DNA from: an uncultured Lachnospiraceae bacterium
GTDB lineage: Bacteria; Bacillota; Clostridia; Lachnospirales; Lachnospiraceae
DNA: 17,946 bases
Direction of reading: 5' to 3'
Assembly: GCA_902783735.1 (NCBI GenBank)
Contig: CACZSE010000112.1
Location: 1 to 17,946 of the forward strand
Both the position numbers and the translations under genes were made by a program. Below are positions 7,627 through 15,356 of the stretch, in pieces; position 1 is the first letter of the stretch; each line of letters opens with the position of its first letter. The notes beneath the pieces are model-generated. The model ran no database searches. It was not told where the DNA came from and saw nothing but the letters and a program-made list of their open reading frames with translations.

Positions 7627-8893
7627 GATCAATGCAAGAGAGACAGTACTTGAAATGCTTCTTGATGTTAACAGAAACAATGCTTTCAGTCATATTCTGT
7701 TAAAAAAAGTACTGGACAAATATAATTATATAGATGAATATGAAAAGGCCTTTATAAAAAGACTCTTTGAGGGAACTCTCGAGAGGGAGATCACATTGGA
7801 TCATGTTATCAATAAATATTCCTCCGTTCCCGTAAACAAGATGAAACCTTTTATAAGATGTCTGATGCGTATGAGCGTGTATCAGCTGTTATATATGGAC
7901 CGGGTTCCGGACAGTGCAGTCATAAATGAAGCGGTCAAGCTTGCCAAGAAAAGAAAGTTTTCAAATCTTTCCGGGTTTATCAATGCGGTATTGAGAAAAA
8001 TTTCGACACAAAAAGCTGACTGTATGGATGATGTGAGCATTACCGTTAAATATGCTGCAAACGATCTTCTCATAGAAAGTCTTACGGATGATTACGGAGA
8101 AGAAAGAGCCTTACAGATATTGGAACAGAGCCTAAAAACAAGACACGTATCAGTAAGGATCAGAGAAGAACTCTTTAAGAGTGAGATAGATACAATATTT
8201 GATGAATGGGACAGAAACGGAATAGAATATCGCCCTGTCGGTGAGCCGGAATATGCGTATGAACTAATAAACACTGAAGATATAAGCAGGCTGGAGTGTT
8301 TTAAAAACGGTCTGTATACCGTTATGGATGCATCGGCCATGCTTGTATGCGAAAACGCAAACATCACACCGGGATGCAAAGTTATCGATATCTGTGCCGC
8401 TCCCGGAGGAAAATGCCTTCATGCGGTAAGCAAAGGAGGTATTGTTGATGCAAGAGATGTATCACAGCATAAGGTAGAACTCATTGAGGAGAATATTAAG
8501 CGACTTAAAGCAGAGTCTGTTACCGTTAAGATATGGGATGCTACGATCACGGATGAAACCGTAATTGAAAGCGCAGATATTCTCATAGCCGATGTGCCTT
8601 GCTCGGGATTCGGAGTAATATCGAAAAAACCCGATATCAAGAAAAACGTTACAAGGGACAGCCTTGATTCGATCATCATGCTTCAAAAGAGCATACTGGA
8701 TGCATCTTGGCGATATGTAAAAGCGGGAGGATATCTGATATACTCTACCTGCACACTGAGAAAAGCGGAAAATGAGGAACAGGTAAAATATATAGAAGAG
8801 CATTATCCGTTTGAAACAGAGAAGATGCAGACTGTCTTCCCGGATGATCAGCATGACGGCTTCTTTATTGCGAGGTTAAAAAGAATTGGTTGA
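7616..8893 (+). CDS. rsmB: 16S rRNA (cytosine-967-C5)-methyltransferase RsmB
   Basis: RsmB methylates C967 of 16S rRNA using S-adenosylmethionine. An N-terminal NusB-like RNA-binding domain (about 1-140) is followed by a Rossmann methyltransferase domain. The latter has the SAM-binding CAAPGGK near 260-266, ADVPCSGFG with C329, and YSTCT with C379, the two cysteines used for catalysis and product release in RNA m5C enzymes. No ATG is available at the start. GTG 7607 and TTG 7616 are both in frame. I prefer TTG 7616 because AAGGTGA (7604-7610) is well placed before it, giving 425 residues. The gene overlaps fmt by 11 bases, suggesting translational coupling. The start choice is less sure than the identity. 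Confidence 0.93.
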   Translation: MESRINARETVLEMLLDVNRNNAFSHILLKKVLDKYNYIDEYEKAFIKRLFEGTLEREITLDHVINKYSSVPVNKMKPFIRCLMRMSVYQLLYMDRVPDSAVINEAVKLAKKRKFSNLSGFINAVLRKISTQKADCMDDVSITVKYAANDLLIESLTDDYGEERALQILEQSLKTRHVSVRIREELFKSEIDTIFDEWDRNGIEYRPVGEPEYAYELINTEDISRLECFKNGLYTVMDASAMLVCENANITPGCKVIDICAAPGGKCLHAVSKGGIVDARDVSQHKVELIEENIKRLKAESVTVKIWDATITDETVIESADILIADVPCSGFGVISKKPDIKKNVTRDSLDSIIMLQKSILDASWRYVKAGGYLIYSTCTLRKAENEEQVKYIEEHYPFETEKMQTVFPDDQHDGFFIARLKRIG

Positions 8894-9917
8894 CATAAAG
8901 TCGCTAACACCCGAAGAACTGAAAAATGAGTTTATAAACAAAGGATATAAACCCTTTAGAGCATCGCAGGTATATGACTGGATGCATGTCAAACTGGTCA
9001 GGTCATTTGATGAAATGACAAACATACCGGTTGATATGAGAGCCGAGCTTTCAAGGGAATATGATCTTACTTCTTTAAAGATCGTTAAGGAGCAGATATC
9101 AAAGGAGGACGGAACCAGAAAGTTTCTCTTTGAATTATGTGATGGTAATCTTGTTGAAAGTGTTTTCATGAGATATAAACACGGTAACAGTGTATGTATA
9201 TCCTCTCAGGTAGGATGTCGTATGGGATGCAGATTCTGTGCATCAACGCTCGATGGTTGTGTCAGGAGCTTAAAACCTTCCGAAATGCTCGATCAGATAT
9301 ATGCCATATCACATCATGTGGGGGAAAGAATATCAAATATCGTAGTTATGGGCATGGGAGAACCATTGGATAATTACGATTCGTTACTAAGGTTTATAGA
9401 ACTGATCACAAACTCTTCGGGTTTGAATATCAGTACAAGAAATATAACTGTTTCAACCTGCGGACTTGCAGATAAGATAAAAGAACTGGCTGCTCATAAG
9501 CTTGGGATCACTTTGGCATTGTCATTACATGCAACAACCGATAAAAAACGTCAGGAGCTCATGCCTATCGCAAAGGTATATTCCATAGAAGAACTGATGG
9601 ATGCCTGTGCTTATTACTTTGAAATGACAGGAAGACGGATAAGCTTCGAGTACAGTTTGGTTGCCGGAGTAAATGACACCATGGAAGATGCGGCGGGATT
9701 AACAGGACTTGCAAAAAGAGTTTCGGCTCACGTAAATCTTATTCCGGTCAATCCCATAAATGAGAGGGATTTTAAGCGCGGAACACGGGAAGCGATCCTT
9801 GCTTTTAAAAATAAACTTGAAAAAAATGGAATAAATGTTACTATAAGAAGGGAAATGGGTCAGGATATAGACGGGGCCTGTGGACAATTAAGAAGACGTA
9901 AGCTTACCGAAGAGTAA
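8886..9917 (+). CDS. rlmN: 23S rRNA/tRNA adenine-C2 methyltransferase RlmN (radical SAM)
   Basis: RlmN puts a methyl group on C2 of A2503 in 23S rRNA and, in many bacteria, of A37 in some tRNAs. It uses a 4Fe-4S cluster and two SAM molecules. The cluster motif CRMGCRFC supplies C111, C115 and C118. C332 in DGACGQL is the cysteine that carries the methyl group, and C104, seven residues before the cluster, is the second mechanistic cysteine. The N-terminal accessory domain has the expected PFRASQVYDW. The start is TTG 8886, overlapping the rsmB stop (8891-8893), with GAGG at 8872-8875 ten bases upstream. No ATG lies near the conserved N terminus. At 343 residues the length is normal. It is the last gene of the priA unit. 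Confidence 0.96.
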   Translation: MVDIKSLTPEELKNEFINKGYKPFRASQVYDWMHVKLVRSFDEMTNIPVDMRAELSREYDLTSLKIVKEQISKEDGTRKFLFELCDGNLVESVFMRYKHGNSVCISSQVGCRMGCRFCASTLDGCVRSLKPSEMLDQIYAISHHVGERISNIVVMGMGEPLDNYDSLLRFIELITNSSGLNISTRNITVSTCGLADKIKELAAHKLGITLALSLHATTDKKRQELMPIAKVYSIEELMDACAYYFEMTGRRISFEYSLVAGVNDTMEDAAGLTGLAKRVSAHVNLIPVNPINERDFKRGTREAILAFKNKLEKNGINVTIRREMGQDIDGACGQLRRRKLTEE

Positions 9918-9943
9918 TAAGTATTCACGGTAAACTTACTTTT
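9898..9943 (+). terminator. Probable intrinsic terminator overlapping the rlmN stop codon
   Basis: Bases 9898-9909 pair with 9928-9939 in a 12-bp stem with one C-A mismatch and an 18-base loop, followed by TTTTGTTGTG. The ascending arm lies in the last rlmN codons and the stop is in the loop, so ribosomes finishing rlmN would affect folding. The long loop and short T run make it weaker than the other terminators here. Confidence 0.5.
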
Positions 9944-9963
9944 GTTGTGTCTATATTTATATA
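9935..9963 (+). promoter_or_regulatory. Possible weak promoter of prpC-prkC
   Basis: TATATA (9958-9963) lies 17 bases after CTTACT (9935-9940), a poor -35. TATATT at 9952-9957 is an alternative -10. The case rests mainly on the terminator just upstream and the AT-rich stretch before the gene. The start point would lie only a few bases before the prpC ATG, giving a very short leader. Confidence 0.25.
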
Positions 9964-9975
9964 CGGAATCAAATT

Positions 9976-10722
9976 ATGCTTAAGACTTTTTCAATCACGG
10001 ATATCGGAAAGCGAAGAAAACTGAATCAGGACTATGTTTATACTTCAGAGTTACCGGTCGGTCATCTTGCCAATCTTTTTTTGGTAGCAGACGGCATGGG
10101 AGGACATAATGCGGGAGACTACGCTTCCAGATATACTATAGAGACAATAGTGGATGAGATAAGCAGATCGGATGATGAATCAACTGTCTTTGTTCTCGAA
10201 AAAGCAATAAAGAGAGCCAATGAGCTCATAAGAAAGAAATCTGAGGAAGAGACAGAATTGAGCGGCATGGGTACTACCGTAGTGGCAGCTACCATAGAAG
10301 ACGATAAACTGTGCGTTGCAAATGTCGGTGACAGCAGGCTCTACATCATCAATAACAGAGAAATACGACAGATAACAAGAGATCATTCTTTAGTGGAAGA
10401 GATGGTAAGGATGGGCGGACTCAAGAGAGAGATGGCCAGAAATCATCCTGATAAAAACATCATCACAAGGGCTATAGGTGCGCTTGATGATGTTGATGTT
10501 GATTTTTTTGAAGTTCGACTCAATAAAGGCGACACGATTCTTATGTGCTCCGACGGACTCAGCAACATGATTGAGGACGAAGAGATACGCATGATCATGC
10601 AGGGGCAGAGAGATATTGTTGAGAAGGCCGAGAGTTTGGTAAAAGCCGCCAACAACAATGGAGGTAAGGATAACATAGCTGTTGTTCTTGTCGAGCCATT
10701 TGCGGATGAGGATAACAGATGA
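9976..10722 (+). CDS. prpC: PP2C-family Ser/Thr protein phosphatase (PrpC/Stp type)
   Basis: This metal-dependent phosphatase reverses phosphorylation by the partner kinase PrkC, on the kinase itself and on its targets. PP2C motifs occur in order: ITDIGKRRKLNQD near 6-18, VADGMGGH at 37-44 with metal ligand D39, GMGTTVV, NVGDSRLY, TRDHSLVEEM, CSDGLSNMI and GGKDNIAVV near the C terminus with the last metal-binding aspartate. No membrane segment or signal peptide is seen, so it is cytoplasmic, and 248 residues is usual. The ribosome binding site is weak (CGGA at about 9964-9967). The stop overlaps the prkC start in ATGA, so the two are translationally coupled. Confidence 0.95.
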   Translation: MLKTFSITDIGKRRKLNQDYVYTSELPVGHLANLFLVADGMGGHNAGDYASRYTIETIVDEISRSDDESTVFVLEKAIKRANELIRKKSEEETELSGMGTTVVAATIEDDKLCVANVGDSRLYIINNREIRQITRDHSLVEEMVRMGGLKREMARNHPDKNIITRAIGALDDVDVDFFEVRLNKGDTILMCSDGLSNMIEDEEIRMIMQGQRDIVEKAESLVKAANNNGGKDNIAVVLVEPFADEDNR

Positions 10723-12806
10723 TTAAGATCGGAATGACACTCGGGGATCGTTATGAGATCCTTGAAAAGATAGGAACCGGCGGAATGTCGGATGTATATA
10801 AAGCAAAAGACGGTAAGCTCAATCGTTTTGTTGCAGTTAAGGTCCTTAAGCAGGAATTTGCCGAGAACGCTAATTTTGTCTCCAAATTCAGGACTGAAGC
10901 TCAGGCAGCTGCCGGAATGATGCATCCGAATATCGTAAATGTATACGACGTTGGAGAAGAGGGCGGTACTCACTACATTGTAATGGAACTTGTAGAGGGT
11001 ATAACTCTGAAAAAGTATATAGAAAAGAAGGCCCGTCTTTCCATAAAGGAGACCATCAGTATAGCCATACAGGTTTCCATGGGTATCGAAGCAGCTCACA
11101 ACAATCATATTATTCACAGAGATATCAAACCTCAGAATATAATGATATCCAAGGAAGGAAAGGTAAAGGTTACCGACTTTGGTATAGCAAAGGCTGTAAG
11201 TTCAAATACCATTACCAGCAATGTTATGGGCTCGGTGCATTATACTTCTCCTGAGCAGGCAAGAGGCGGATTTTCCGATGAAAAGAGCGATATCTACAGC
11301 CTCGGTATTACGATGTTTGAGATGCTTACGGGAAGAGTACCTTTCAATGGAGAGACTACCGTAGCAATAGCGATAAAGCACATTCAGGAGCCCATGCCCT
11401 CACCGAGAGAATATGTGGCTGAGATACCGATAAGTGTAGAACAGATAGTATTTAAGTGTACACAGAAGAGCCCTGACAGAAGATATCAGAGCATGGGAGA
11501 ACTCATAACCGATCTGAAAAGATCTCTTATGAAACCGGATGAGGACTTTGTAAAGATAGCAGATCCCGACGAAGATTCTCCTACAAGGATGGTCTCTCAG
11601 GCAGAGATGCGTCAGATTAAGAGTAAGACCGAACGTATCGCAGTTGATGACATACGAATGCGTACTACGGAACCGTCTGATGAAAAACCTGTAAAAAGGC
11701 AGAAGAAAGGTTCCAAGAAGAATCAAAAACAGGTCAAAAATGCAAGAAGTGCTTCGGCTGCAAAGACAAGAGGTGCACAGAAACCGCCTCAGCAAAAGAA
11801 GAGACGTCCCGAAAATGTTAAAGTAGATAAAAAGAGAGCAAGACAGCTGCAGCAGGAGCCTGAAGAACAGGACGAGTTTATGGAGAAGCTTACTACCGTT
11901 CTTGCCATCATTGCTGCTTTGGTCATAGGAATCCTTGTTATCTTCTTTGTCGGAAGACATTTCGGACTTTTTGAATTTGGGACAACGGATACCGATATTA
12001 CCGATAAGATCGATGATCTTCCCGTTATAACCGAGGAACCTGCCGTGGATAATACGGACGATGAAAACGACGGAAAGATTGAGGTACCGAATGTCATAAA
12101 CCTCTCATATGCAGAGGCGGTGGCTACTCTGAATAAAAAGGGCTTTAAACAGATAGAAAAGGTGCAGATCTCATCGACTACCGTCGATAAAGGAAATGTT
12201 GCGGAACAGACCCCGGCTGCGGGCGAAAAGGCTGCCAGTGACGATACAATAGTATTGGCTGTCAGCACGGGTGCGGAGATCGTCCAGGTGAAAGTCCCGA
12301 GCGTTATAGGCATGAGCGAGATGGATGCCACAGCAGTTTTGGTAGAGCACGGACTTCAGGTCGGTACTGTGACTGAAGCGACCGATCCGAATACAAATCT
12401 GATAGATAAGGTCTGTTATCAGTCTTATGCGGCTGATGTGACTGTAGAGAGCGGGACTAAAGTGGATCTTAGGATCAGTGTAGGTACCGGTGAAAAAGTA
12501 TATTATTATGTAGGTAATATTGAGAGCCCGGGAAGTGAGGACAGTGAATATACACCGGGCAGTGAAGCTACAGTCATACTGTCTACCATTGAAGGAATAG
12601 AGCTCAAGAGAGAAAGTGTAACATCGTTCCCCGTATCCATGAATATAACCGGTATCACGGGAAGCGGAGAAGGTGTCATAACCATAATTTACAATGTTAC
12701 CATTCCCGGAACAACAACAACCGATGAAGACGGAAACATCACAACATCTGAGGCAACAACGGAGGAACGTACTGTTCGCAGATCCGTTAAATTCTCAGAG
12801 GAATAG
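10719..12806 (+). CDS. prkC: PASTA-domain Ser/Thr protein kinase (PrkC/StkP type)
   Basis: A membrane receptor kinase that senses muropeptides or lipid II outside the cell and phosphorylates division, cell-wall and translation proteins inside. The Hanks-type kinase domain covers about 12-275: glycine loop IGTGGMSDVY at 18-27, catalytic K41, HRD at 133-135 and DFG with D153, plus an activation loop rich in Ser/Thr. A highly basic, Gln/Lys-rich juxtamembrane linker (about 320-385) precedes one transmembrane helix at about 391-412. Outside are two PASTA repeats (about 454-522 and 525-590) and a final ~100-residue segment (592-695) that is not PASTA and looks beta-rich and Thr-rich. ATG 10719 overlaps the prpC stop; ATG 10734 is a possible alternative five codons later. 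Two PASTA repeats is fewer than the three or four common in well-studied homologues. Confidence 0.96.
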   Translation: MIKIGMTLGDRYEILEKIGTGGMSDVYKAKDGKLNRFVAVKVLKQEFAENANFVSKFRTEAQAAAGMMHPNIVNVYDVGEEGGTHYIVMELVEGITLKKYIEKKARLSIKETISIAIQVSMGIEAAHNNHIIHRDIKPQNIMISKEGKVKVTDFGIAKAVSSNTITSNVMGSVHYTSPEQARGGFSDEKSDIYSLGITMFEMLTGRVPFNGETTVAIAIKHIQEPMPSPREYVAEIPISVEQIVFKCTQKSPDRRYQSMGELITDLKRSLMKPDEDFVKIADPDEDSPTRMVSQAEMRQIKSKTERIAVDDIRMRTTEPSDEKPVKRQKKGSKKNQKQVKNARSASAAKTRGAQKPPQQKKRRPENVKVDKKRARQLQQEPEEQDEFMEKLTTVLAIIAALVIGILVIFFVGRHFGLFEFGTTDTDITDKIDDLPVITEEPAVDNTDDENDGKIEVPNVINLSYAEAVATLNKKGFKQIEKVQISSTTVDKGNVAEQTPAAGEKAASDDTIVLAVSTGAEIVQVKVPSVIGMSEMDATAVLVEHGLQVGTVTEATDPNTNLIDKVCYQSYAADVTVESGTKVDLRISVGTGEKVYYYVGNIESPGSEDSEYTPGSEATVILSTIEGIELKRESVTSFPVSMNITGITGSGEGVITIIYNVTIPGTTTTDEDGNITTSEATTEERTVRRSVKFSEE

Positions 12807-12813
12807 CAGGTAA

Positions 12814-13692
12814 ATGCAGGGAAAGATAATTAAAGGGATCGCAGGATTCTATTATGTTCACACAGGTGAACACATATATGAGTGTAAGGCTAAAGGCTCG
12901 TTTCGAAAAGATAATGTTAAACCGTTGGTAGGAGACGATTGTGAGATACAGATCGTAGACGAAGAAAAGAAAACCGGTAACATTATAAATCTTTTGGAAC
13001 GTAAAAATAGTATTATACGTCCAAATGTGGCTAATGTCGATCAGGCATTAGTCATATTTGCATCTGTGAAGCCGGAACCGAATTATAACCTTTTAGACAG
13101 GTTTTTGATACTTATGAGACAGCATGATATAGATTGTATCATTGCTTTTAATAAAACGGATCTGGCTGACGAAGACAGGTTGGAGCAGATCAAAACTGCC
13201 TATGGTGATTGTGAACACAAACTGGTCTTTACATCCGCAAAAAAGAATATGGGGATAGAGGAACTTGAAAAACTATTGAAGGGAAAGACTACTACGGTTG
13301 CCGGACCGAGCGGAGTTGGCAAGTCAACCATCATAAATCTCCTGCAGTCGGAAAAAGTAGTTGAGACAGGTGAGATATCTTTAAAGATCGACAGGGGAAA
13401 GCATACGACCAGGCACAGTGAACTCATCGCATTGGGCAAGGATTCATACATAGTAGACACCCCGGGATTCTCATCACTATCTTTGTTTGATATTGAAAAA
13501 GAAGAATTAAAAGACTATTATCCGGAGTTTGGAAAATATGAGAACGGATGCAGATTTGACAATTGCATACATCGGGATGAACCGGTTTGCGGAGTAAAAG
13601 AAGCATTTAAGAACGGCCTTATAAGCAGTATACGATATGAAAACTATATTCAGCTTTTGACTGAATGCGAAAATACAAAAAAGAGATATTGA
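12814..13692 (+). CDS. rsgA: Ribosome small subunit-dependent GTPase RsgA (YjeQ)
   Basis: RsgA is a circularly permuted GTPase that checks and releases late 30S ribosome assembly intermediates. An N-terminal OB fold (about 1-65) comes first. The GTPase motifs follow in permuted order: G4 NKTD at 113-116, G5 TSAKK, G1 GPSGVGKST from 164, G2 region DRGKHTTRH, and G3 DTPGFSSL. The C-terminal zinc site has C246, C251, H253 and C259 in the family spacing. Its 292 residues are typical. The ATG lies seven bases after prkC, downstream of AGAGGA. In Firmicutes RsgA is a known PrkC substrate and lies in the same cluster. Here rpe and thiN, which often follow, are replaced by nnr. Confidence 0.96.
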   Translation: MQGKIIKGIAGFYYVHTGEHIYECKAKGSFRKDNVKPLVGDDCEIQIVDEEKKTGNIINLLERKNSIIRPNVANVDQALVIFASVKPEPNYNLLDRFLILMRQHDIDCIIAFNKTDLADEDRLEQIKTAYGDCEHKLVFTSAKKNMGIEELEKLLKGKTTTVAGPSGVGKSTIINLLQSEKVVETGEISLKIDRGKHTTRHSELIALGKDSYIVDTPGFSSLSLFDIEKEELKDYYPEFGKYENGCRFDNCIHRDEPVCGVKEAFKNGLISSIRYENYIQLLTECENTKKRY

Positions 13693-13713
13693 TATTACAT
13701 ATACGGTAAAAAA

Positions 13714-15198
13714 ATGAAAGATGTATTGTCAGTAGAAAACATGAGAAAAAGTGATGCATATACCATCAGTCAGGGGACTTTTGGAACGGAACTTATGATG
13801 AGGGCCGCACGTGGCATATTTGAAAATGTGTCATGGAAAGGACCCGTGGGGATCGTATGCGGAAGCGGAAACAATGCCGGGGATGGGTATGCCCTGGCAT
13901 CGATTTTTTTCGACGAAAAGATTGATTGCGATATCATTATCATCAAAGAAAGATTCACGTCCGATGCAAAGTATTACTACGATATGTGCGTATCAAAGGG
14001 AGTGAATATTATCGTATGGAACGATGATCTCAATCTGAACAGATACAGAATGATCGTAGATTGTATTTTGGGTACAGGGTTTTCGGGAAAGCTTCGGGAG
14101 GATGCAGCCGATGTGATAGAAGCGATAAATGCATCGAAAGCTTATATCGTATCCGCCGATATAAACAGTGGCCTTGGCGGGGATAACGGCATGTGTGACC
14201 TCTGTGTGAGATCGGATATAACTGTTTCGATAGGAGGATATAAACCGGGGCATTTTTTAAACATGGCCAAGGATGTGATGGCAAAAAGAATAAACTGTGA
14301 TATAGGAATAAAACCTCTTGAATCCCCCTACAGACTTATTGAAGACTGTGACATGAAGGATGCACTCGGAGTAAGAGCGAATTATTCTAACAAATCTGCT
14401 TACGGATATGTGGCCCTTATAGGTGGTTCAAAAAGATACAGTGGCGCCATTAGGCTCGCATACATGGGGAATGCGGCTATGAGAAGCGGAGCCGGAGTCG
14501 TAAAACTCGCAGTAGCCGACTCACTTTACGAAACCGTCGCCACAAACGTTCTGGAAAGCACGATATTTCCGATGCCCGATAATGACGGCGAGATAATTTT
14601 TGATGAAAAAAAGACAGATGAACTGGTTTCAAATGTTAAGACGGTAGCGTTCGGAATGGGTATAGGAGTGACGGAGGAGACGGAACTGTTACTTTTGCAT
14701 TTGCTGGATTCATATGACGGAAAACTTATAGTAGATGCCGATGGCCTGACGATCCTGTCGCGTATCGAACCGGAAAAGATAAGAAATACCAAGAGTAAAT
14801 TGATACTTACACCGCATATGAAAGAATTTTCAAGATTGACGGGACTTAGTATTAAAGAGATACTGAACGATCCGATAGGAGAAGCAAAGAAATATGCAAA
14901 AGAATTTGAATGCATACTGCTTCTTAAAGGACCGTCCACTATAGTAACTGATGGTGAAACGGTTTACATAACTGATGCCGGATGCGCCGGCATGGCTACA
15001 GCAGGCAGCGGAGATGTGCTGTCGGGAGTGCTTTCGGCGGTTTGTTCATATGTTGAGGATACATTGCTGGCAACCGTGACCGGAGCACACATAGCCGGAA
15101 GAGCCGGAGAAATGGCAGGAGAAAAGCTTTCGCAGATAAGCATGATCGCAAGCGATACAGTAAGTTTTATACCGCAGGTATTGATTTCTTTTTCTTGA
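13714..15198 (+). CDS. nnr: Bifunctional NAD(P)HX epimerase / ADP-dependent NAD(P)HX dehydratase
   Basis: This enzyme repairs hydrated, dead-end NADH and NADPH. The N-terminal YjeF domain (about 1-215) interconverts the R and S forms, and the C-terminal carbohydrate-kinase-like domain (about 225-494) dehydrates the S form at the cost of ADP (ATP in eukaryotes). NnrE features are CGSGNNAGDGY from C49 and VDCILGTGFSG with D116; the usual DIPSG reads DINSG (149-153). NnrD features are GYVALIGGSKRYSGA near 231, DADG at 341-344, LTPHMKEF near 367, and AGSGDVLSG at 430-438 with D434 as the expected catalytic aspartate. ATG 13714 gives the family's normal N terminus, although its ribosome binding site is poor. 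It lies 21 bases after rsgA. Its stop codon lies within the -35 of the next promoter. Confidence 0.95.
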   Translation: MKDVLSVENMRKSDAYTISQGTFGTELMMRAARGIFENVSWKGPVGIVCGSGNNAGDGYALASIFFDEKIDCDIIIIKERFTSDAKYYYDMCVSKGVNIIVWNDDLNLNRYRMIVDCILGTGFSGKLREDAADVIEAINASKAYIVSADINSGLGGDNGMCDLCVRSDITVSIGGYKPGHFLNMAKDVMAKRINCDIGIKPLESPYRLIEDCDMKDALGVRANYSNKSAYGYVALIGGSKRYSGAIRLAYMGNAAMRSGAGVVKLAVADSLYETVATNVLESTIFPMPDNDGEIIFDEKKTDELVSNVKTVAFGMGIGVTEETELLLLHLLDSYDGKLIVDADGLTILSRIEPEKIRNTKSKLILTPHMKEFSRLTGLSIKEILNDPIGEAKKYAKEFECILLLKGPSTIVTDGETVYITDAGCAGMATAGSGDVLSGVLSAVCSYVEDTLLATVTGAHIAGRAGEMAGEKLSQISMIASDTVSFIPQVLISFS

Positions 15199-15222
15199 CA
15201 GAAAAGATAAAGGTGGTATATT
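15195..15222 (+). promoter_or_regulatory. Strong promoter before the HMA protein-gpmA unit
   Basis: TTGACA (15195-15200) and TATATT (15217-15222) are separated by 16 bases. The consensus -35 overlaps the nnr stop codon (15196-15198). Transcription would begin near 15229, giving a leader of about 128 bases that contains a strong hairpin and the inverted repeats at 15309-15340. AAGGTGG at 15210-15216 before ATG 15223 also resembles a ribosome binding site, so the reading is not unique. Confidence 0.6.
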
Positions 15223-15267
15223 ATGTTTGGCGGTAAACAACAGGAATTAAGAGAATCGGAATACTGA

Positions 15268-15298
15268 CGCCTGTCTCATAAAAGGGACAGGCGAAGAT
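15268..15298 (+). terminator. GC-rich hairpin in the leader (terminator or attenuator)
   Basis: CGCCTGTCTC (15268-15277) pairs with 15284-15293 in a 10-bp stem with one G-U pair and a six-base loop. It is followed by AAGATTTTG, so the T run is short and starts four bases after the stem. It may end nnr transcripts arriving from upstream. Because it also lies downstream of the promoter at 15195-15222, it could attenuate the HMA-gpmA transcript. Confidence 0.5.
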
Positions 15299-15308
15299 TT
15301 TGATAAGA

Positions 15309-15340
15309 GGTTAGTTAACGCTAACCGAAAAACGTTAACT
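15309..15340 (+). promoter_or_regulatory. Overlapping inverted repeats, putative operator
   Basis: Two perfect inverted repeats share bases. GGTTAGTTAACGCTAACC (15309-15326) has 6-bp arms around six bases. AGTTAACG (15313-15320) is repeated inverted as CGTTAACT (15333-15340). The first resembles 17841-17856 before xylA. The half-sites GTTAG/CTAAC resemble those of DtxR/IdeR metal regulators, but that family's arms are one base apart and these are six apart, so the regulator is unknown. Confidence 0.5.
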
Positions 15341-15356
15341 ATAAAAAGGAGCATAA

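Noticed and set aside
10443..11117. 224-codon minus-strand frame across the prpC-prkC junction
   Set aside because: It is antisense to strongly conserved phosphatase and kinase motifs, with no recognisable domain and no promoter or terminator of its own.
11400..12331. Long minus-strand frames opposite the prkC linker and PASTA region
   Set aside because: They mirror the Lys/Gln-rich linker and Thr/Val-rich PASTA codons; low-complexity Ser/Leu/Phe products are typical shadows.
14149..14163. DIPSG to DINSG change in the NnrE domain as a sign of lost activity
   Set aside because: The other epimerase motifs and the whole dehydratase domain are intact, and I believe the Asn variant occurs in related Clostridia, so it is weak evidence of altered function.
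15223..15267. 14-codon frame MFGGKQQELRESEY with AAGGTGG upstream, a possible leader peptide
   Set aside because: The ATG directly follows the -10 hexamer, so the main promoter would start downstream of it. The peptide is unremarkable and has no codon run typical of attenuation. It could only be made from nnr read-through.
15328..15340. GAAAAACGTTAAC as a catabolite-control (CcpA cre) site
   Set aside because: It has an ACGTT centre but misses the conserved TG start of the cre consensus, and is better explained as one arm of the AGTTAACG/CGTTAACT repeat.
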